Assembly (NCBI GenBank): GCA_037127315.1
Contig: JBBBDQ010001451.1
Location: 943,501-1,007,500, forward strand
Reading direction: 5' to 3'
Origin: Ascarosepion bandense
Taxonomy: Eukaryota > Mollusca > Cephalopoda > Sepiida > Sepiidae
Length of the DNA: 64,000 nt
Of this stretch, positions 12,500 to 23,147 are shown in pieces (within the stretch, counting starts at the first letter, position 1; each line of letters opens with the position of its first letter). Below the pieces are notes generated by a model. The model was given only the letters and a program-made list of their open reading frames with translations, was not told the DNA's origin and ran no database searches. A program made the translations under genes and the position numbers.

Positions 12500-12735
12500 A
12501 GTAACAGCACCATGAGCATGTTAAATTGTTCAGCCCAGGTGCCTCGAAAAATCATAAAAAGCCCTGATGGGCACCTCGACGTGTTGTAATTAGCGAACTT
12601 GTCTCACCTCACCCAATTACGTCTGGATAGTGAGTTAAATCCTCACTGGTTCTCTATACTTCCGGCCGCGTGCTACCTTTAAGCTACACTTAGAAGCTCA
12701 CCATAATACGACCTTGGTCACAGGACTCATAACGT
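12500..12735 (-). mobile_element. Candidate tRNA-derived SINE fragment
   Basis: On the minus strand there is a box-A-like stretch (AGCTTAAAGGTAGCACGCGG) followed about 30 nt later by a weak box-B-like GGATTTAACTC. A non-tRNA body follows, containing the inverted pair cgaggtgccc and gggcacctcg. It is unrelated to the main SINE of this window. No second copy is present to confirm it. Confidence 0.3.
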
Positions 12736-12755
12736 TCCGCCATTCTAGTTAATTA

Positions 12756-13255
12756 CTAGCAGTATAGCCCGGCGTTGCTCGGGTATAATGAAAGCATTAA
12801 AACTAATCCATAGTCCTGGAGCTCAGACTCTTTGGACGTTGGCACGAAAGACTAAAAAGCAATAGTTGTTTCCAGTCAAAGTGAAACCGTAGACTGAATG
12901 AAAAATAAATGGAAGTAAGTCAAAGTTTGATTTCCTGGTATCGATATCAAATTCTCTGCACTACTGTAAGAACTGCAACCTTGAAAGTTCTGAATATCGT
13001 TTTTTATGTCTTTGTCTATGAGTGTATGAAATTTGATTAAAATCGGACCACTCCTTCTATAACCCGATTTTTTCGATCATCGATTTTTATCGGGTGTACC
13101 TCGACACAATACCTAGCTAAGAACACTCGCAGACGCTTATAGTACAACTGTATAAATCTTCAAGAAAATCGGTTCAGCCGTTTTGGAGTCTATAGGTAAC
13201 GGATACACACACACAGACACACACAGACAAAGTTCCATTTATAAATGAGTTTAGA
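12756..13255 (-). mobile_element. Non-autonomous Helitron (family H), internally deleted
   Basis: On the minus strand it runs from TCTAAACTC to CTAG, flanked by A and T as expected. The 3' hairpin is intact. It is 500 bp, shorter than the 734-742 bp copies because the central TA-tract region is missing. A TA-rich microsatellite abuts its 5' end. Confidence 0.8.
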
Positions 13256-13490
13256 TATACATATATATGCTTATATATACATGCATATATGTATATATAT
13301 AATTATATGTATATACATACATATATATGCTTATATATACACATATATATGCTCATATATACATATATATATGTATATATATAATTATATATGTATACAT
13401 ATATATGCTTATATATATGCTTATATATATATATGTAAATATATATAATCATATATATGCTTATATATATATAATTATATATGCTAAATT
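13256..13490. repeat. Complex TA-rich minisatellite
   Basis: Interleaved (TA)n with atgcttatata and ataattatat blocks, many of them self-complementary. Open frames here are artefacts of the repeat. Confidence 0.85.
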
Positions 13491-14735
13491 GATCTGACAG
13501 TTTTAGCAGCCTACGTTTGTCGCGTATTTAGATAAATGATTTTATCATTTCTTAGATTTATTTCGTCTTTCATTAATCCAATTTAAAATTCTAACAAACA
13601 GAATTATGCTTACAATAAATAAATTGCATCTAAAATATCATATAATAATGACATTATTTGCTTTCCCCTACCCGTAAAAAAGTATATTCTTCGCTGATTC
13701 AAACTTCGAGAAATATTTACATTTATCAAATTATGACGTACCCTTGGGACTTGAGGATTTGACATGCCAGTCGAGGTATATACTGGAGACTAAAAACTTC
13801 TTTTCTGCATAACTTCAACTCAGATTTCTGTCGACGGAGAGGAAAATTATTTCCGCGACTGAAGGATAACTACCATGAAAGTTAGTCTGAGATTGAAATC
13901 GCTAATATTACCCGTAAGTGCCTGGAGATGTATTCCCTCGATAAAATTCAAATAATTACCGACTTGCACTAGTATAGAATAATTGTTCTCTACAGGCGAA
14001 CTAAACTGTTCATATATATATATATATATAAGGTAAGATGTCTGTGTGTCTGTGTCTGTCTGTCTGTATGTCTTTTATACAAATCCACAATTTTTATCCA
14101 ATTCTCACCAAAAAAAAAAAAAAATCATAATTTCTCCACTTTTTATACACCAGATTATAGAACTGTGATCATAGCCAAATTTTGGCTAGGTTACGGCTAC
14201 TATACCTCTGATTATTATAGATTGGTACTATTGTATTGAATAATTTTCATTAACTTTGTCTGCTTTTGATGTATGAAAATATAATTACTTCTTTTCCTAT
14301 ATTACGGGTATTTGTTTATTGGGGTAATGGATAATAGTTAAATTGTATTTTGGGGTAATCACAGCAAAAAAGGTTGGGAAGCTATGCTCTGCCTTGTTCT
14401 TCTTACTTTTCTTCTTTTTTTCCCGTTTACTCTACCCCCACCTGCAAACCAGTGACAATACTGTCTTACTTGGTATGAAACGATTATAAAAAAATAAATC
14501 TATTTCTTTTTTAAACATGCATATAGAAAAACTGAGTAATTACATTTTTTGTGGGGAAAATGTGTATTTCTTCGTAATTACAGTTATTACATGTATTGTA
14601 CATATTACTAGCAGTAGATATCAAATGCAAAGACAGAACGTTATAATCGTGTTCTAAAAAATGTTTGATATTTTAAGTTGTTCACTGCACAGTTTAATAA
14701 CAATTCGAAGATACAATAAATCATTGTATGCAGTT
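13491..14735. other. Unrecognised region with a TA/TG tract
   Basis: It includes a (TA)n tract at about 14005-14030 followed by tctgtgtgtctgtg-type sequence and an A13 run near 14111. That combination resembles some Helitron or SINE starts, but no matching end was found. The rest is unrecognised. Confidence 0.4.
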
Positions 14736-14737
14736 CA

Positions 14738-14903
14738 TTATATTAAGAGAAATCTTTTGTGTCCACGAGATGACTGTGTGAATCTGTCAAGAAATGCTTC
14801 TGCGTCCAATTCATCTGCTAATTTCTTTCCAATGGATAACAACGATTCCAAATATTCCTCAGACAATAAATTTCTTAAACTTGTCTGGAAAATATTTTGC
14901 TTT
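14738..14903 (-). CDS. Possible terminal exon of an unknown host gene
   Basis: On the minus strand a pyrimidine-leading acceptor-like ttttccag (about 14900) opens an uninterrupted frame of roughly 50 codons. It ends at a stop near 14738. The peptide contains TSLRNLLSEEYLESLL, SIGKKLADELDAEAFLDR and FTQSSRGHKRFLL. Its balanced, amphipathic composition is unlike the surrounding AT-rich junk. A possible ATTAAA poly(A) signal follows about 40 nt after the stop. No other exon, start codon or domain could be identified, and I do not recognise the protein. It could equally be a chance frame or a piece of an unknown transposon. Confidence 0.25.
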
Positions 14904-14994
14904 GAAAATGTCCGCCCCCCCCCCCCCCATACACACATTGGAATTGAGTAACTGATAGTATACAGGGTACTTTATAAAAACTTATAAAATCATA

Positions 14995-15905
14995 AAAAAT
15001 TCTTTGCCTTCTTTTATGTGCCGTGTCCCTTCAGGATGTAGGCAATTATGGCCTTCCACATCTACATATCCTATGTAGCTTTTAACAACTATTTTCTTGT
15101 TGATCGCAAATCCTGATCTGCCATCAAGCCTATCAAGTATGTCATGCCATGCGTTGCTTTCTCCTGTCTCTTTTCTCTCCATCTGTCCTGTAAGTATCAG
15201 ATTCTCCAAACCATCCTTCCTTATTACATGTCACATAGACTTCAGCTGCCTTTTCTGATGTTAATTATAAGTTTTCTTTTTGTTTCCATCATCTCTAGAA
15301 ACTTGGCTTTTCTAACATATTCGGTCCATGGTGTCCTCAGCATCCTTCTGTAGAACAACGTTTTGGTTACTTCAAGTTTTGCATTCATTTTTGATGAAAT
15401 TGTTCAGTATTAGCTGCTATACTGAAGGACAGATATCACATAGCAATCCAGTACTATCCTCTTTTTTTTTCAACGAAATTCTTTTATTTCTCAATACTCA
15501 ATTTTGAGAATGCCAATGCACCTTCAGATCTCAGTGTCCCTCTTTCCGCCCTTTGTTGAAATACTACCCAGATATTTAAAGTTCTATATCTCGTTGATTT
15601 CAGTATTCCCAACCTGTGGTTGGTATTTCCTCTTTGTACTGATGACGATGCATTCAGTTTTCTGACAGTTTATGCTCAGTCCTTTCTTTTGTACTTTATT
15701 TATTTTCTGTTTGATGTCTTCTTCACTTTCACTGTCTATGTTATCACTGTATCATCTACGCGTCTAATATTGTTCAGATTGTGGCTGCCAATTATAAATC
15801 CTGGCAGAACTTCTAGTTCTCTTAAAATTGCCTCGGTCTCTAGGATGATTATGTCTCTCTTGTCATGGAAGAGATCACCGATATATTTGTCTCATTTCTG
15901 AAAGT
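14995..15905 (-). pseudogene. LINE-B reverse transcriptase 3' portion, decayed
   Basis: On the minus strand this covers the second half of the LINE-B RT: a GSHNLNNIR-x-x-DDTV block corresponding to the YADD motif (near 15760), the FNNI-type region, the YRRMLR block near 15340, and the C-terminus. It ends with the LINE-B 3' tail at about 15000-15060. The YADD tyrosine/alanine context and several frames are mutated. It is a dead 5'-truncated copy. Confidence 0.7.
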
Positions 15906-15952
15906 CGTTTGTTGCAGTCAGCGATGTTTTATCATAAACACTTATAATAATA

Positions 15953-16613
15953 CTAGCAGTATAGCGCGGCGTTTTCGGGTGTAATGAAAGCTTTGAAACT
16001 AATCCATGGTCCTGGAGCTCAGACTCTTAGGACGTTGGCACGAAAGACTAAAAAGTAATAGTTGTTTCCAGTTAAAGCGAAACCGTAGACTGAAAGAAAA
16101 ATGAATGGATGTAAATCAAAATTTGATTTCCTGGTATCGATATCAATTAGTTTTTTTCGTCGTAAACTGAATTTTGAAGTCCTCTGAGTAAATGGTATCA
16201 TGGCTGAGACTAAGAACTACAATTATACCTACTTAGAGCCAAACCCGAAGTAAAAACTAAAATAAAAGTGCTGAAAAAATACAGATATACAGGCAGATAA
16301 AGAAACACACACACAAACATCTTGCCTTATATATATATATATATATATATATTATCGATTTTCTGCACTGTTGTAAGAACTGCAACCTTGAAACTTCTGA
16401 ATATCGTTTCTTATGTCTTGTCTATGAGTGTATCAAATTTGATTAAAATCGGACCACTCCTCCTAGAACCTGATTTTTTCGATTATCTATTTTCGATATT
16501 TATCAGAGGTACCTTGACACAAAACCTAGCTAAGACCACTCGCCGACGCTTATAGTACCACTGTGTAAATTTTCAAGAAAATTGGTTCAGCCGTTTCGGA
16601 CTCTATAGGTAAC

Positions 16614-16668
<55 letters not shown>

Positions 16669-16694
16669 GAGTTCCATTCATAAATAAATTTAGA
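15953..16694 (-). mobile_element. Non-autonomous Helitron, full copy (family H)
   Basis: On the minus strand it starts TCTAAATTTATTTATGAATG and ends CTAG, with flanking A and T. Internal TA (16329-16352) and CA (about 16617-16664) tracts sit at the same positions as in the copy at 201-934. The 3' hairpin is slightly mutated (gcgcggcg). Confidence 0.8.
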
Positions 16695-16699
16695 TTAAT

Positions 16700-16715
16700 A
16701 ATATATATATATATT

Positions 16716-16752
<37 letters not shown>

Positions 16753-16753
16753 A
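16700..16753. repeat. (TA)n(TG)n microsatellite
   Basis: A compound dinucleotide tract between the Helitron and the 3' side of a minus-strand Penelope-like element. Confidence 0.9.
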
Positions 16754-16924
16754 TAAAATCCCAAAAAAGAAATGTATATAGGTAAAAATCCCCAAAATCA
16801 GGTCCTATTAATATTAATTTTATCAATATTTAAAATGATTCAGGTGAAGGAAAAGATATAAATAGTATTATCTATTTACAGAGCCAAATATGTATATATA
16901 TATCAATAAATTCAGAAATTTACA

Positions 16925-16975
16925 GTTCCTTGAATAGCTATTTCAGCGAGAAAATTCACACTTCATCAGCAACGA
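16925..16975 (-). ncRNA. Hammerhead ribozyme-like motif (H2)
   Basis: On the minus strand: CUGAUGA (16969-16963), then helix II AGUG..CGCU with one wobble, then GAA, then the palindrome AUAGCUAU as a minimal helix III, and U at H17 (16933). Helix I starts GUUG with CAAGG (three pairs, one mismatch). All invariant core residues of the hammerhead (CUGANGA, GAAA) are kept. A TA-rich tract follows about 20 nt downstream. Activity is inferred, not shown. Confidence 0.5.
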
Positions 16976-17127
16976 TTAAAAACAAAAATTTATTAATTCA
17001 AATATGGTAGAAAAATCCAAATACCGGAAGGAGCTCCAAAACATGTCCATACACAGAAAATTGAAAAATAATTTGTTTCTTTCCTAATTCTCTTTCCCGT
17101 AATTTTTTAAAATTCCTTTGCTATTTT

Positions 17128-17175
17128 TGTCTCTATACGTATTTCAAGTCTGAAGTTGACTGTCTTCAGGCGAAT
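17128..17175 (-). ncRNA. Hammerhead ribozyme-like motif (H3)
   Basis: On the minus strand: CUGAAGA (17169-17163), with N7 = A allowed by the consensus. Helix II is AGUC..GACU, followed by GAA, then the perfect palindrome AUACGUAU as helix III, and A at H17 (17134). Helix I has two or three pairs with one mismatch. It lies about 190 bp upstream of H2 in the same PLE 3' region. A related copy is at 59306-59334. Confidence 0.5.
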
Positions 17176-18689
17176 AAACGTAACTTTACATATCAAGATC
17201 CGTTTGTTTTTCTGCTGACAAAATATCGTGTATATATAGGTAAGTGTTGAGTAGGTCAGAAATTTCATATGCGTGAGTGTTTGCTTGGTTTTTTTTTTTC
17301 ATTTTTTCGCAATGGCGCGTTAAATCTCATTCGTTTTAGAAGTCAGTCAATCTTTGTTGGACATAAAATTTTTTTACACTGACTTGCGAAATTTGATTTT
17401 GTCTTCAAATTTCAACATTTTTTTCAGCGATTTTGATTCAATTCTACTCTACGGGTCATGTTCTTTTTGTTGTGTTTGCAATATATTTTTTTTTCAATGT
17501 TTCGCGAAAGTTTTTATTCGAACGTTTGAATTTAGTGTGTCTGTATGTGTGTCTTAGGTTTTTGATGTTTTGTTGAGGGAAAGCTTGTATTTTTGTATAA
17601 ATATTTCTTCCTGTATTATGAGTGTGTCATAATCTGCATTTTGGTAGATTGGCATTACTCTGAATTTACCCCCCACTGCATTCATGAAAACGTTGGGAGA
17701 TATACAATTTCCTGTTATTGGCTACGTTAATGTTACTTCTGTGTCGGGCTGCTCTTTCTTTAGGCTTTGTGTCACCCCCACGTATATTTTTTCGCATTCA
17801 TCGCATTTTAGAGAATAAATTACGTTTTCAGAATTGTAGCTCAGATTTGTTTCGAATGTAGATATGTTTTCGAACTCAAAGTGGTTTCCTTCTATTATTA
17901 TGTTGCATAGCCAACATCTTTTTTGTTGTCCCTGTGTTGTGTGTTACTCGAATTTTTATGAGGTCAGTATGTTTTTTTTATTTAAGTTTTGAAGCTGGCT
18001 TTTGCTTTTAATTATTTTAGTTTTCTTTAAAATTTCCTTTATTTTATCATTTTTATTGAGTAATTCTCTCTTTATTTTTATCTTTGTAAATAATTCTGTG
18101 TTGTTTTTGTAGTGTGTGGAGACGTATGCTAGAATGTTATCTTTTTTTTCATGATCTTTTGTGATTTTTTGGGTTACTTAGAGATTCTAATGGTATTTCT
18201 TCTGCCAGTTGGAAAGCCATGTTTATTAGTAGAGTCGGGGTTTTCTCTTATTTGTAGTGTTTTTGTAGTTCCTCCAGTCGTATTCTACGAAGGGTTCCGT
18301 CAGCTCCTATTGTGCCAATTTCGTCGTGCTAGAGTGTAGGGAATGGATGTTAGACAACTTTTAGAGTAAATGTCTGTGATCATGTAATTGTTTTACTTTT
18401 TGTCAAGGAATGTCAATTCATTATAGCTATATTCTCGTATGAACTTACATTTGGGGTGCAAGTGCTCCAAAACTTGCACCACAACAATTTTAAATTTTAA
18501 AATATAGATTATGTGTTCAAGGATACGTTTTTTTTTCTTCTTTCAAGCTAAATCAGAAAGTATCACCTTCTTTAGCTAATGTCTAGACAACTTCCTTTTG
18601 CTGTTATGTATACATTATCGCTACGAGGCTATTTTCAAGTTTATTAAATATGTCTGTTTTATTTAAATAAATGTCAATATTTATAAGCT

Positions 18690-19040
18690 TTATTACTATT
18701 ATTATTATTATTATTATTATTGTATGTTAATTTTAATATTTAATGATAGTAGACCTCCGTCGGTCAGGGTTGATCATGGGTAGCATCCTAGTTGTCTGAT
18801 TGGATGAAGTATCAGCGTCTTTGACTGTTGAAACTGACGCGGGAGTGACAGTTTTTGTTGCGGGGGCCGCATTTATGTTTCTGGTCTGTCTGAGATGGCA
18901 TTTTGCTTTCTGCAAACCCGCCTCTCCATGGTGACTTATGTTAGTTGCTCCTCTCTTGATATGACTTGTTGGACCAGGGTTCCCTTCCAATTTGACCAGT
19001 TGACTGCTACACTCGTCCATGACTCTGTGTTGATGCCCTC
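18690..19040 (-). mobile_element. LINE 3' end with zinc-finger-like tail and (ATT)n
   Basis: On the minus strand one frame reads a CGPRNKNCHSRVSFNSQRR-like peptide. This resembles the C-x2-C..SR-GL-SH-RRC finger that ends the ORF of some non-LTR LINEs. Frameshifts separate it from flanking coding-like sequence. After gaccgacggagg the sequence passes into an (ATT)n run at 18690-18722, a common LINE 3' end. The assignment rests on these weak motifs. Confidence 0.4.
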
Positions 19041-19139
19041 AACCTTGATAATATAGTATGTTATTTTATCGATATATTTTCTATTTATATATTATTACTT
19101 AATTATATTTTTGCAATAATTTTAATACAAAGATATTTA

Positions 19140-19430
19140 GTATTTTTATCATCATCATTTATCCGTCAGACCCAGATGGTGAATAGGGTAGCAACTTTTT
19201 GTTGCTATTTCTTTAACAAACTGTTTTTTACGGGGCAGGGTTGTTAGCCCTGCGCCCATCCCCCAAACCTGGAGGACCGGTGGACCATTCTTAGTCCTTA
19301 CGTTTACAGCACCTGGTATTCCCAAATGATCACCCATTTAAATACGGACCAGGCTCGATGTTGCTTAACTTCGGTGATCGGACGGGAACCGGTGTATTGA
19401 ACACGATATAGTCGTAGACATTTAGTATTT
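19140..19430 (-). mobile_element. 5S rRNA-derived SINE
   Basis: On the minus strand the head (about 19425-19303) is 5S-like: ACCGGTTCCCGTCCGATCAC, AAGTTAAGCAACAT, GGGAATACCAGGTGCTGTAA. The body differs from the composite SINE and includes the inverted pair gggcgcagggct and accctgcccc, then a tail of gatgatgat. It has no tRNA unit. It is therefore a separate 5S-headed family, similar in plan to SINE3 elements. Confidence 0.65.
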
Positions 19431-20005
19431 TAGTACATATTATTTCATTGAAAGATTCCAACCGTTAAACATCTTATTTTTCAAAACTGATATATTTCTT
19501 TATTTATAAACAGTTTCCGTCATGCTTCCGAATTTTAAACGGAAATATTTTTCGTTTTTGATCCAGACTCGTAAACGCACACATACATACATAATTCTCT
19601 CATATACATACAATCATACATGATGCCCTCATTTTATTTAAAACAGAAAATGACTGCATCGCTTGACACATTCATACCTCATTTCACATCATTGCCGGGT
19701 AGAGAGAATGAATTACTGAATTGCTTATTCATGGCATTATTATACGTGTCACGAATGTGACCAATGAAATAATACCTCAGCCAACATACTGTCTTCGTGA
19801 ATTTTTAAAAATATTTTAAAATGATTTTTTTAAATTATTCGTTTTTAAAAAAAATCTCTGAAGTAGCTTTATAAAGGGAAACAGATTAAAAACACTTTTT
19901 TCCTACCTGTGATTTACTTATTTTATTCGTATACGGTGGGCACTCTTATCGGAAATGATAAAGGAGAGTCAGCAGCGGATGGTGCCCTTCGTTTTACACT
20001 TTTTT
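19431..20005. other. AT-rich stretch, nothing recognised
   Basis: No repeats or frames of note. Confidence 0.4.
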
Positions 20006-20007
20006 AA

Positions 20008-20765
20008 AATAATCATATCGCCCCAAGCAAGTCATTTTACTGACATGGTTTTGCAGGGGGTTATATAGGACGAAAGTTATGAGAAAGAGTGACAGGTTAT
20101 AGGGGGTTTCAGGAAGTGAGTAAGAGTAAGATGAATGTGGCCATAAAATGAGGGATCAGTTTATATATTGATTGTAAAGTAGAATTGATGCCCCCACTTT
20201 ATATCAACATTATAATAGTATAGAATTTTCTTTTTATAATCGTATCGCCCCAGGCAAGGCATTCTACTGCAACTCTTTTGCAGGAGGTTGCATAGAAGAA
20301 AAGTTATGAAAAAGAGTGACAGGTTATAGGAGTGTTAGGAAGTGGGTAAGAGAAGGATGATATGTGGCCATAAAGTGAGGGATCAGTTTATATATTGATT
20401 GTAATGTATAATCGATCCCCCACTTATATCTATATTATATCAGTATAGACTTTTTAAAAATAATCATATCGCCCCAAGCAAAGCATTTTATTGACACTCT
20501 TTTGCAGGAGGTTACATAGGAGGAAAGTTATGAGAAAGAGTGACAGGTTATAGGAGTGTTAGAAAGTGGGTAAGAGAAGGATGTATGTGGCCATCAAGTG
20601 AGGGATCAATTTATATAGTGATTGTAATGTAGAATTAATCCACTACTTTATATCCACATTATAAGAGTATAGATCTGTTTTTGTTATATAATCATCTCAC
20701 TCAAGCAAGGCATTCTACTGCCACTGTTGCGCAGGGGGTTACATAGGGGAAAATGATGAGAAAGA
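20008..20765. repeat. ~226-bp tandem array: LINE-A tail plus hairpin module
   Basis: Three and a half units start at about 20008, 20236, 20460 and 20687. Each holds an inverted LINE-A-type tail (atcatatcgccccaagcaag .. ttttgcaggagg) of about 130 bp, followed by a palindrome of about 75 bp (ggccataaagtgagggatca .. gatcccccacttta). The last unit runs into LINE-A coding sequence. Arrays of a retrotransposon tail with a hairpin suggest amplification by unequal exchange or rolling circle. Confidence 0.75.
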
Positions 20766-20769
20766 GGAG

Positions 20770-21030
20770 TTAGTTATAGGAAATGTCAGGAGGGGGGTAA
20801 TAGACGGATGAGGAAACCGAAGATGGGGGTGGAGTAGATGGAAAAAGAGCTTGTGAGAATGGATGCGAATTAGTGTGATAAGAGATGTCTATTGACCCTA
20901 CATTTAAATTCCTGGAGACTGCAACTATTGGGGAAGCAAGTATATGGAAAGGAAACTCCACAGGTAGGAAGCGCGTGAAAAGAAGCCGTTAGAGCAGAAA
21001 TTGCGGTTACACTTTATCGGTTTCACTGTG
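20770..21030 (-). mobile_element. LINE-A 3' fragment (diverged subfamily)
   Basis: On the minus strand it aligns with the C-terminal end of the LINE-A ORF (compare 25230-25370), with shared blocks aaatttctgga, ggaaagcaag, gttccacaggcggga-like and aagaagc. Its tail continues into the 226-bp array. The frame is not intact. Confidence 0.6.
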
Positions 21031-21059
21031 AGTTCAAAGATATTATCAGCAATAATAAT

Positions 21060-21361
21060 TTAAACAATAACAGATGCATTAGACTACCTACCAAATCCAT
21101 TGCATCCACTGTTCAAAACAAGTTATCCCATCTAAAAACCAAACAGATAGTAACAGCGATCTCGAAAATTATTATGAGCATTAAAAAATAAAAACGAAAT
21201 CATAATAATGGAGAAGCAGGTATATACAAAATAAATTGTTCGTCAATGTACATCGGAGAAACAAGTAGAAATCTAAAAAAACGTACATATGAACACAGAA
21301 GATACATCACTAAAAATCTCGAAACAGAAAATTCCGTGTCGCAATGTATTTTTAATTAAAA

Positions 21362-21392
<31 letters not shown>

Positions 21393-21660
21393 TGGACATA
21401 CTACTAACTCGCTTTCGCGGAGACTTACATTGCACTTAAAAGAAAATTCTAACATATCCCGACATTTAAAACACCACGGCTATCAACACACACTTCTTAG
21501 GAAAACACTTGTTGAAAATACGCATATACTTAGACAAGAAAATAATAAACGAAAACTTAAAATTCTAGAAGCTATCTACATCGAATAGTTTAAACCTAGC
21601 CTAAATAAAATAAATTTCAACACCTCTACTAACATATTTCAATGCCTATAATCGACGGGA
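21060..21660 (+). pseudogene. Two Penelope-like GIY-YIG fragments fused across a TA tract
   Basis: The upstream part (about 21221-21320) reads AGIYKINCSSMYIGETSRN and then LKKRTYEHRRYI. This is the start of a PLE GIY-YIG endonuclease with both GIY and YIG blocks. It breaks at the TA tract 21367-21392. Directly after the tract a different GIY-YIG begins in the YIG block (IGHTTNSLSRRLTLHLKEN). It continues through SRHLKHHGYQHTLLRKTL and KRKLKILEAIYI to a stop, then the FKPSLNKINF-type end. The second piece is typical of a 5'-truncated PLE that landed in the TA tract within, or next to, an older PLE. Neither encodes a full protein. Confidence 0.75.
21367..21392. repeat. (TA)n tract at a PLE/PLE junction
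   Basis: About 13 TA units separate the two endonuclease fragments described in the surrounding entry. Confidence 0.9.
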
Positions 21661-21902
21661 GAGGTCATAGTTATTATACTTACCCCCTACACCATAGGAG
21701 CAGCAGTTCCCAGACCAATCCCTCATGCCACTATACACTCAATTGACCAAAAACCCACAATCACCATTCCTTCTTGGCCTACAGCCATGTGCGACACAAA
21801 AAATGGACCTGTCTAATTTTCTCTGTATAACTCCACTCTGTTAATAATAATTTAAATGTTCCATGTTCACTGAACATTAAATGTTCATCCTTTGATAATG
21901 GC

Positions 21903-21945
21903 TTATGCAAGCCGAAAGCTCAGACCTGATAAAAATCAACAATTA
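21903..21945 (+). ncRNA. Degenerate hammerhead-like motif
   Basis: It reads uUGAUAAU, then a perfect GGCUU..AAGCC helix II, then GAA, AGCU and C. Two core positions differ from CUGANGA, so it is probably inactive. It sits in the 3' region of the PLE at 21060-21660, upstream of the TA-rich tract at 22064. Confidence 0.3.
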
Positions 21946-22063
21946 TTGCGATTGCTTGTCGTCTTTCCATGACAACACTATCAAGCTAATCAGATCATAC
22001 GAATGGATCTTACACAAAATAAATAGACAGAACTTGGCTATATTATTCAATGAAACCTATATT

Positions 22064-22064
22064 A

Positions 22065-22098
<34 letters not shown>

Positions 22099-22325
22099 AC
22101 ATATGTGTGTATATGTATACATATGTGTGTGTGTGTACATTTATATTGTATATGTGGATTTTTGTAAAGGTGTGTATATGTGTGTGTATGCGCATGTATG
22201 TGTATATACGTATATAAGTGTGTGTATGTAATTGAATGTATGTGTGTGTATGTATGTATATATGTATTCATAATTGAAGAAATGTATGTGTGTGTATGTG
22301 TGTACACATATATGTATGTATAATT
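22064..22325. repeat. TA/TGTA microsatellite region
   Basis: (TA)n passes into mixed tgta, tgtgta and gcatgta repeats. Long frames on both strands here are repeat artefacts. Confidence 0.85.
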
Positions 22326-23057
22326 GTAAATGAAAATTTTTTTTTACCTAGCCGTATCTTTATTTAGTTTAAATTAAATGACCTAATTTTTAAAAAAATA
22401 TTTTAAATCCTATATCTTTTTATTCCCTTTAAAAATAATTATACCTTTTCAAGTGAAAGGCCTTTTTCTAATACTTCAACGTTTTTGGGAAGTTAGGATT
22501 TTGAATATGTCCAGCGTCTGTAATATATAAAAAAATTTTTATTTCTTTTCTTTTTTCCCTCCCTTCCTTTATTTCTCTTACCTCCCACCTTTTTTCCGGT
22601 TTGCTTAACCTAATATCAATTCAACACGCCGTCTGTTCCTTTTACGTTACAATTCTCTTTCCTTTTTACGAACCCAGCCGATGCCAATTTTTCTTTTCTT
22701 GTTTATTTTATTTTATTTTATCTTTTTCTTTTTCTTTTTCTTTTTTCTTTCTTTTTAAATTTTTTTTGCAAATCTATTTAAAAAAGAAAAAATGACTGAT
22801 TTTTCTCCAGTTTCCGAAAGAATTTTTTCGTTGTTGAGGTGATGTGTTATCCCCTGTAGGGATTTCATATCAAAATGGTCATTCAACAACATCCTTGAAT
22901 TAATCCTATTTTAATTTATATTTGCTCTGTAATATTTTATTACATGGAGCTCTCTTCCTGTATCATTTTTTAATAATAAAATAAAATTTTAATATTAATT
23001 AGGATCGGGTTTTTGGAATTTACGTTCCTGCTTTTTCCGCTTGGATTAAAGTATCTG

Positions 23058-23060
<3 letters not shown>
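22326..23060. other. Pyrimidine-rich and AT-rich stretch
   Basis: It includes a T/C-rich block at about 22540-22770 (ttttctttttcttt repeats). No gene or element was recognised. Confidence 0.45.

Positions 23061-23061
<1 letters not shown>

Positions 23062-23144
<83 letters not shown>
23062..23144. repeat. (TA)n(TG)n microsatellite
   Basis: About 16 TA followed by about 25 TG units. Confidence 0.95.

Positions 23145-23147
<3 letters not shown>

Larger units (their letters stand above)
16755..18350 (-). pseudogene. Penelope-like element: linker and GIY-YIG endonuclease, decayed
   Basis: Reading the minus strand, 18310-18000 encodes the region between reverse transcriptase and endonuclease typical of PLEs (ILAYVSTHYKNN, LLNKNDKIKEILKKTKII, KSKSQLQNL). 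After a frameshift comes a cysteine pair (KRCWLCNI), then VIYSLKCDECEKIYVGVTQS. This corresponds to the GIY..YIG core of the endonuclease that nicks target DNA for priming. Two more frameshifts separate the C-terminus (RKLYISQRFHEC, then KFRVMPIYQN) ending about 17555. The reverse transcriptase itself is missing (5' truncation). The 3' region down to about 16755 holds two hammerhead-like motifs and is shared with the inverted pair at 45655-46345. It cannot encode an active protein. Confidence 0.75.

Noticed and set aside
14005..14620. Helitron-like start after a TA tract, with ctagcag near 14610
   Set aside because: No hairpin precedes the CTAG and no second copy supports the boundaries.
19150..19170. 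Similarity of the 5S SINE tail (tgggtctgacgg) to the hammerhead family at 58.4 kb
   Set aside because: Only about 15 bp are shared and the core reads CUGACGG with no GAAA; probably chance.
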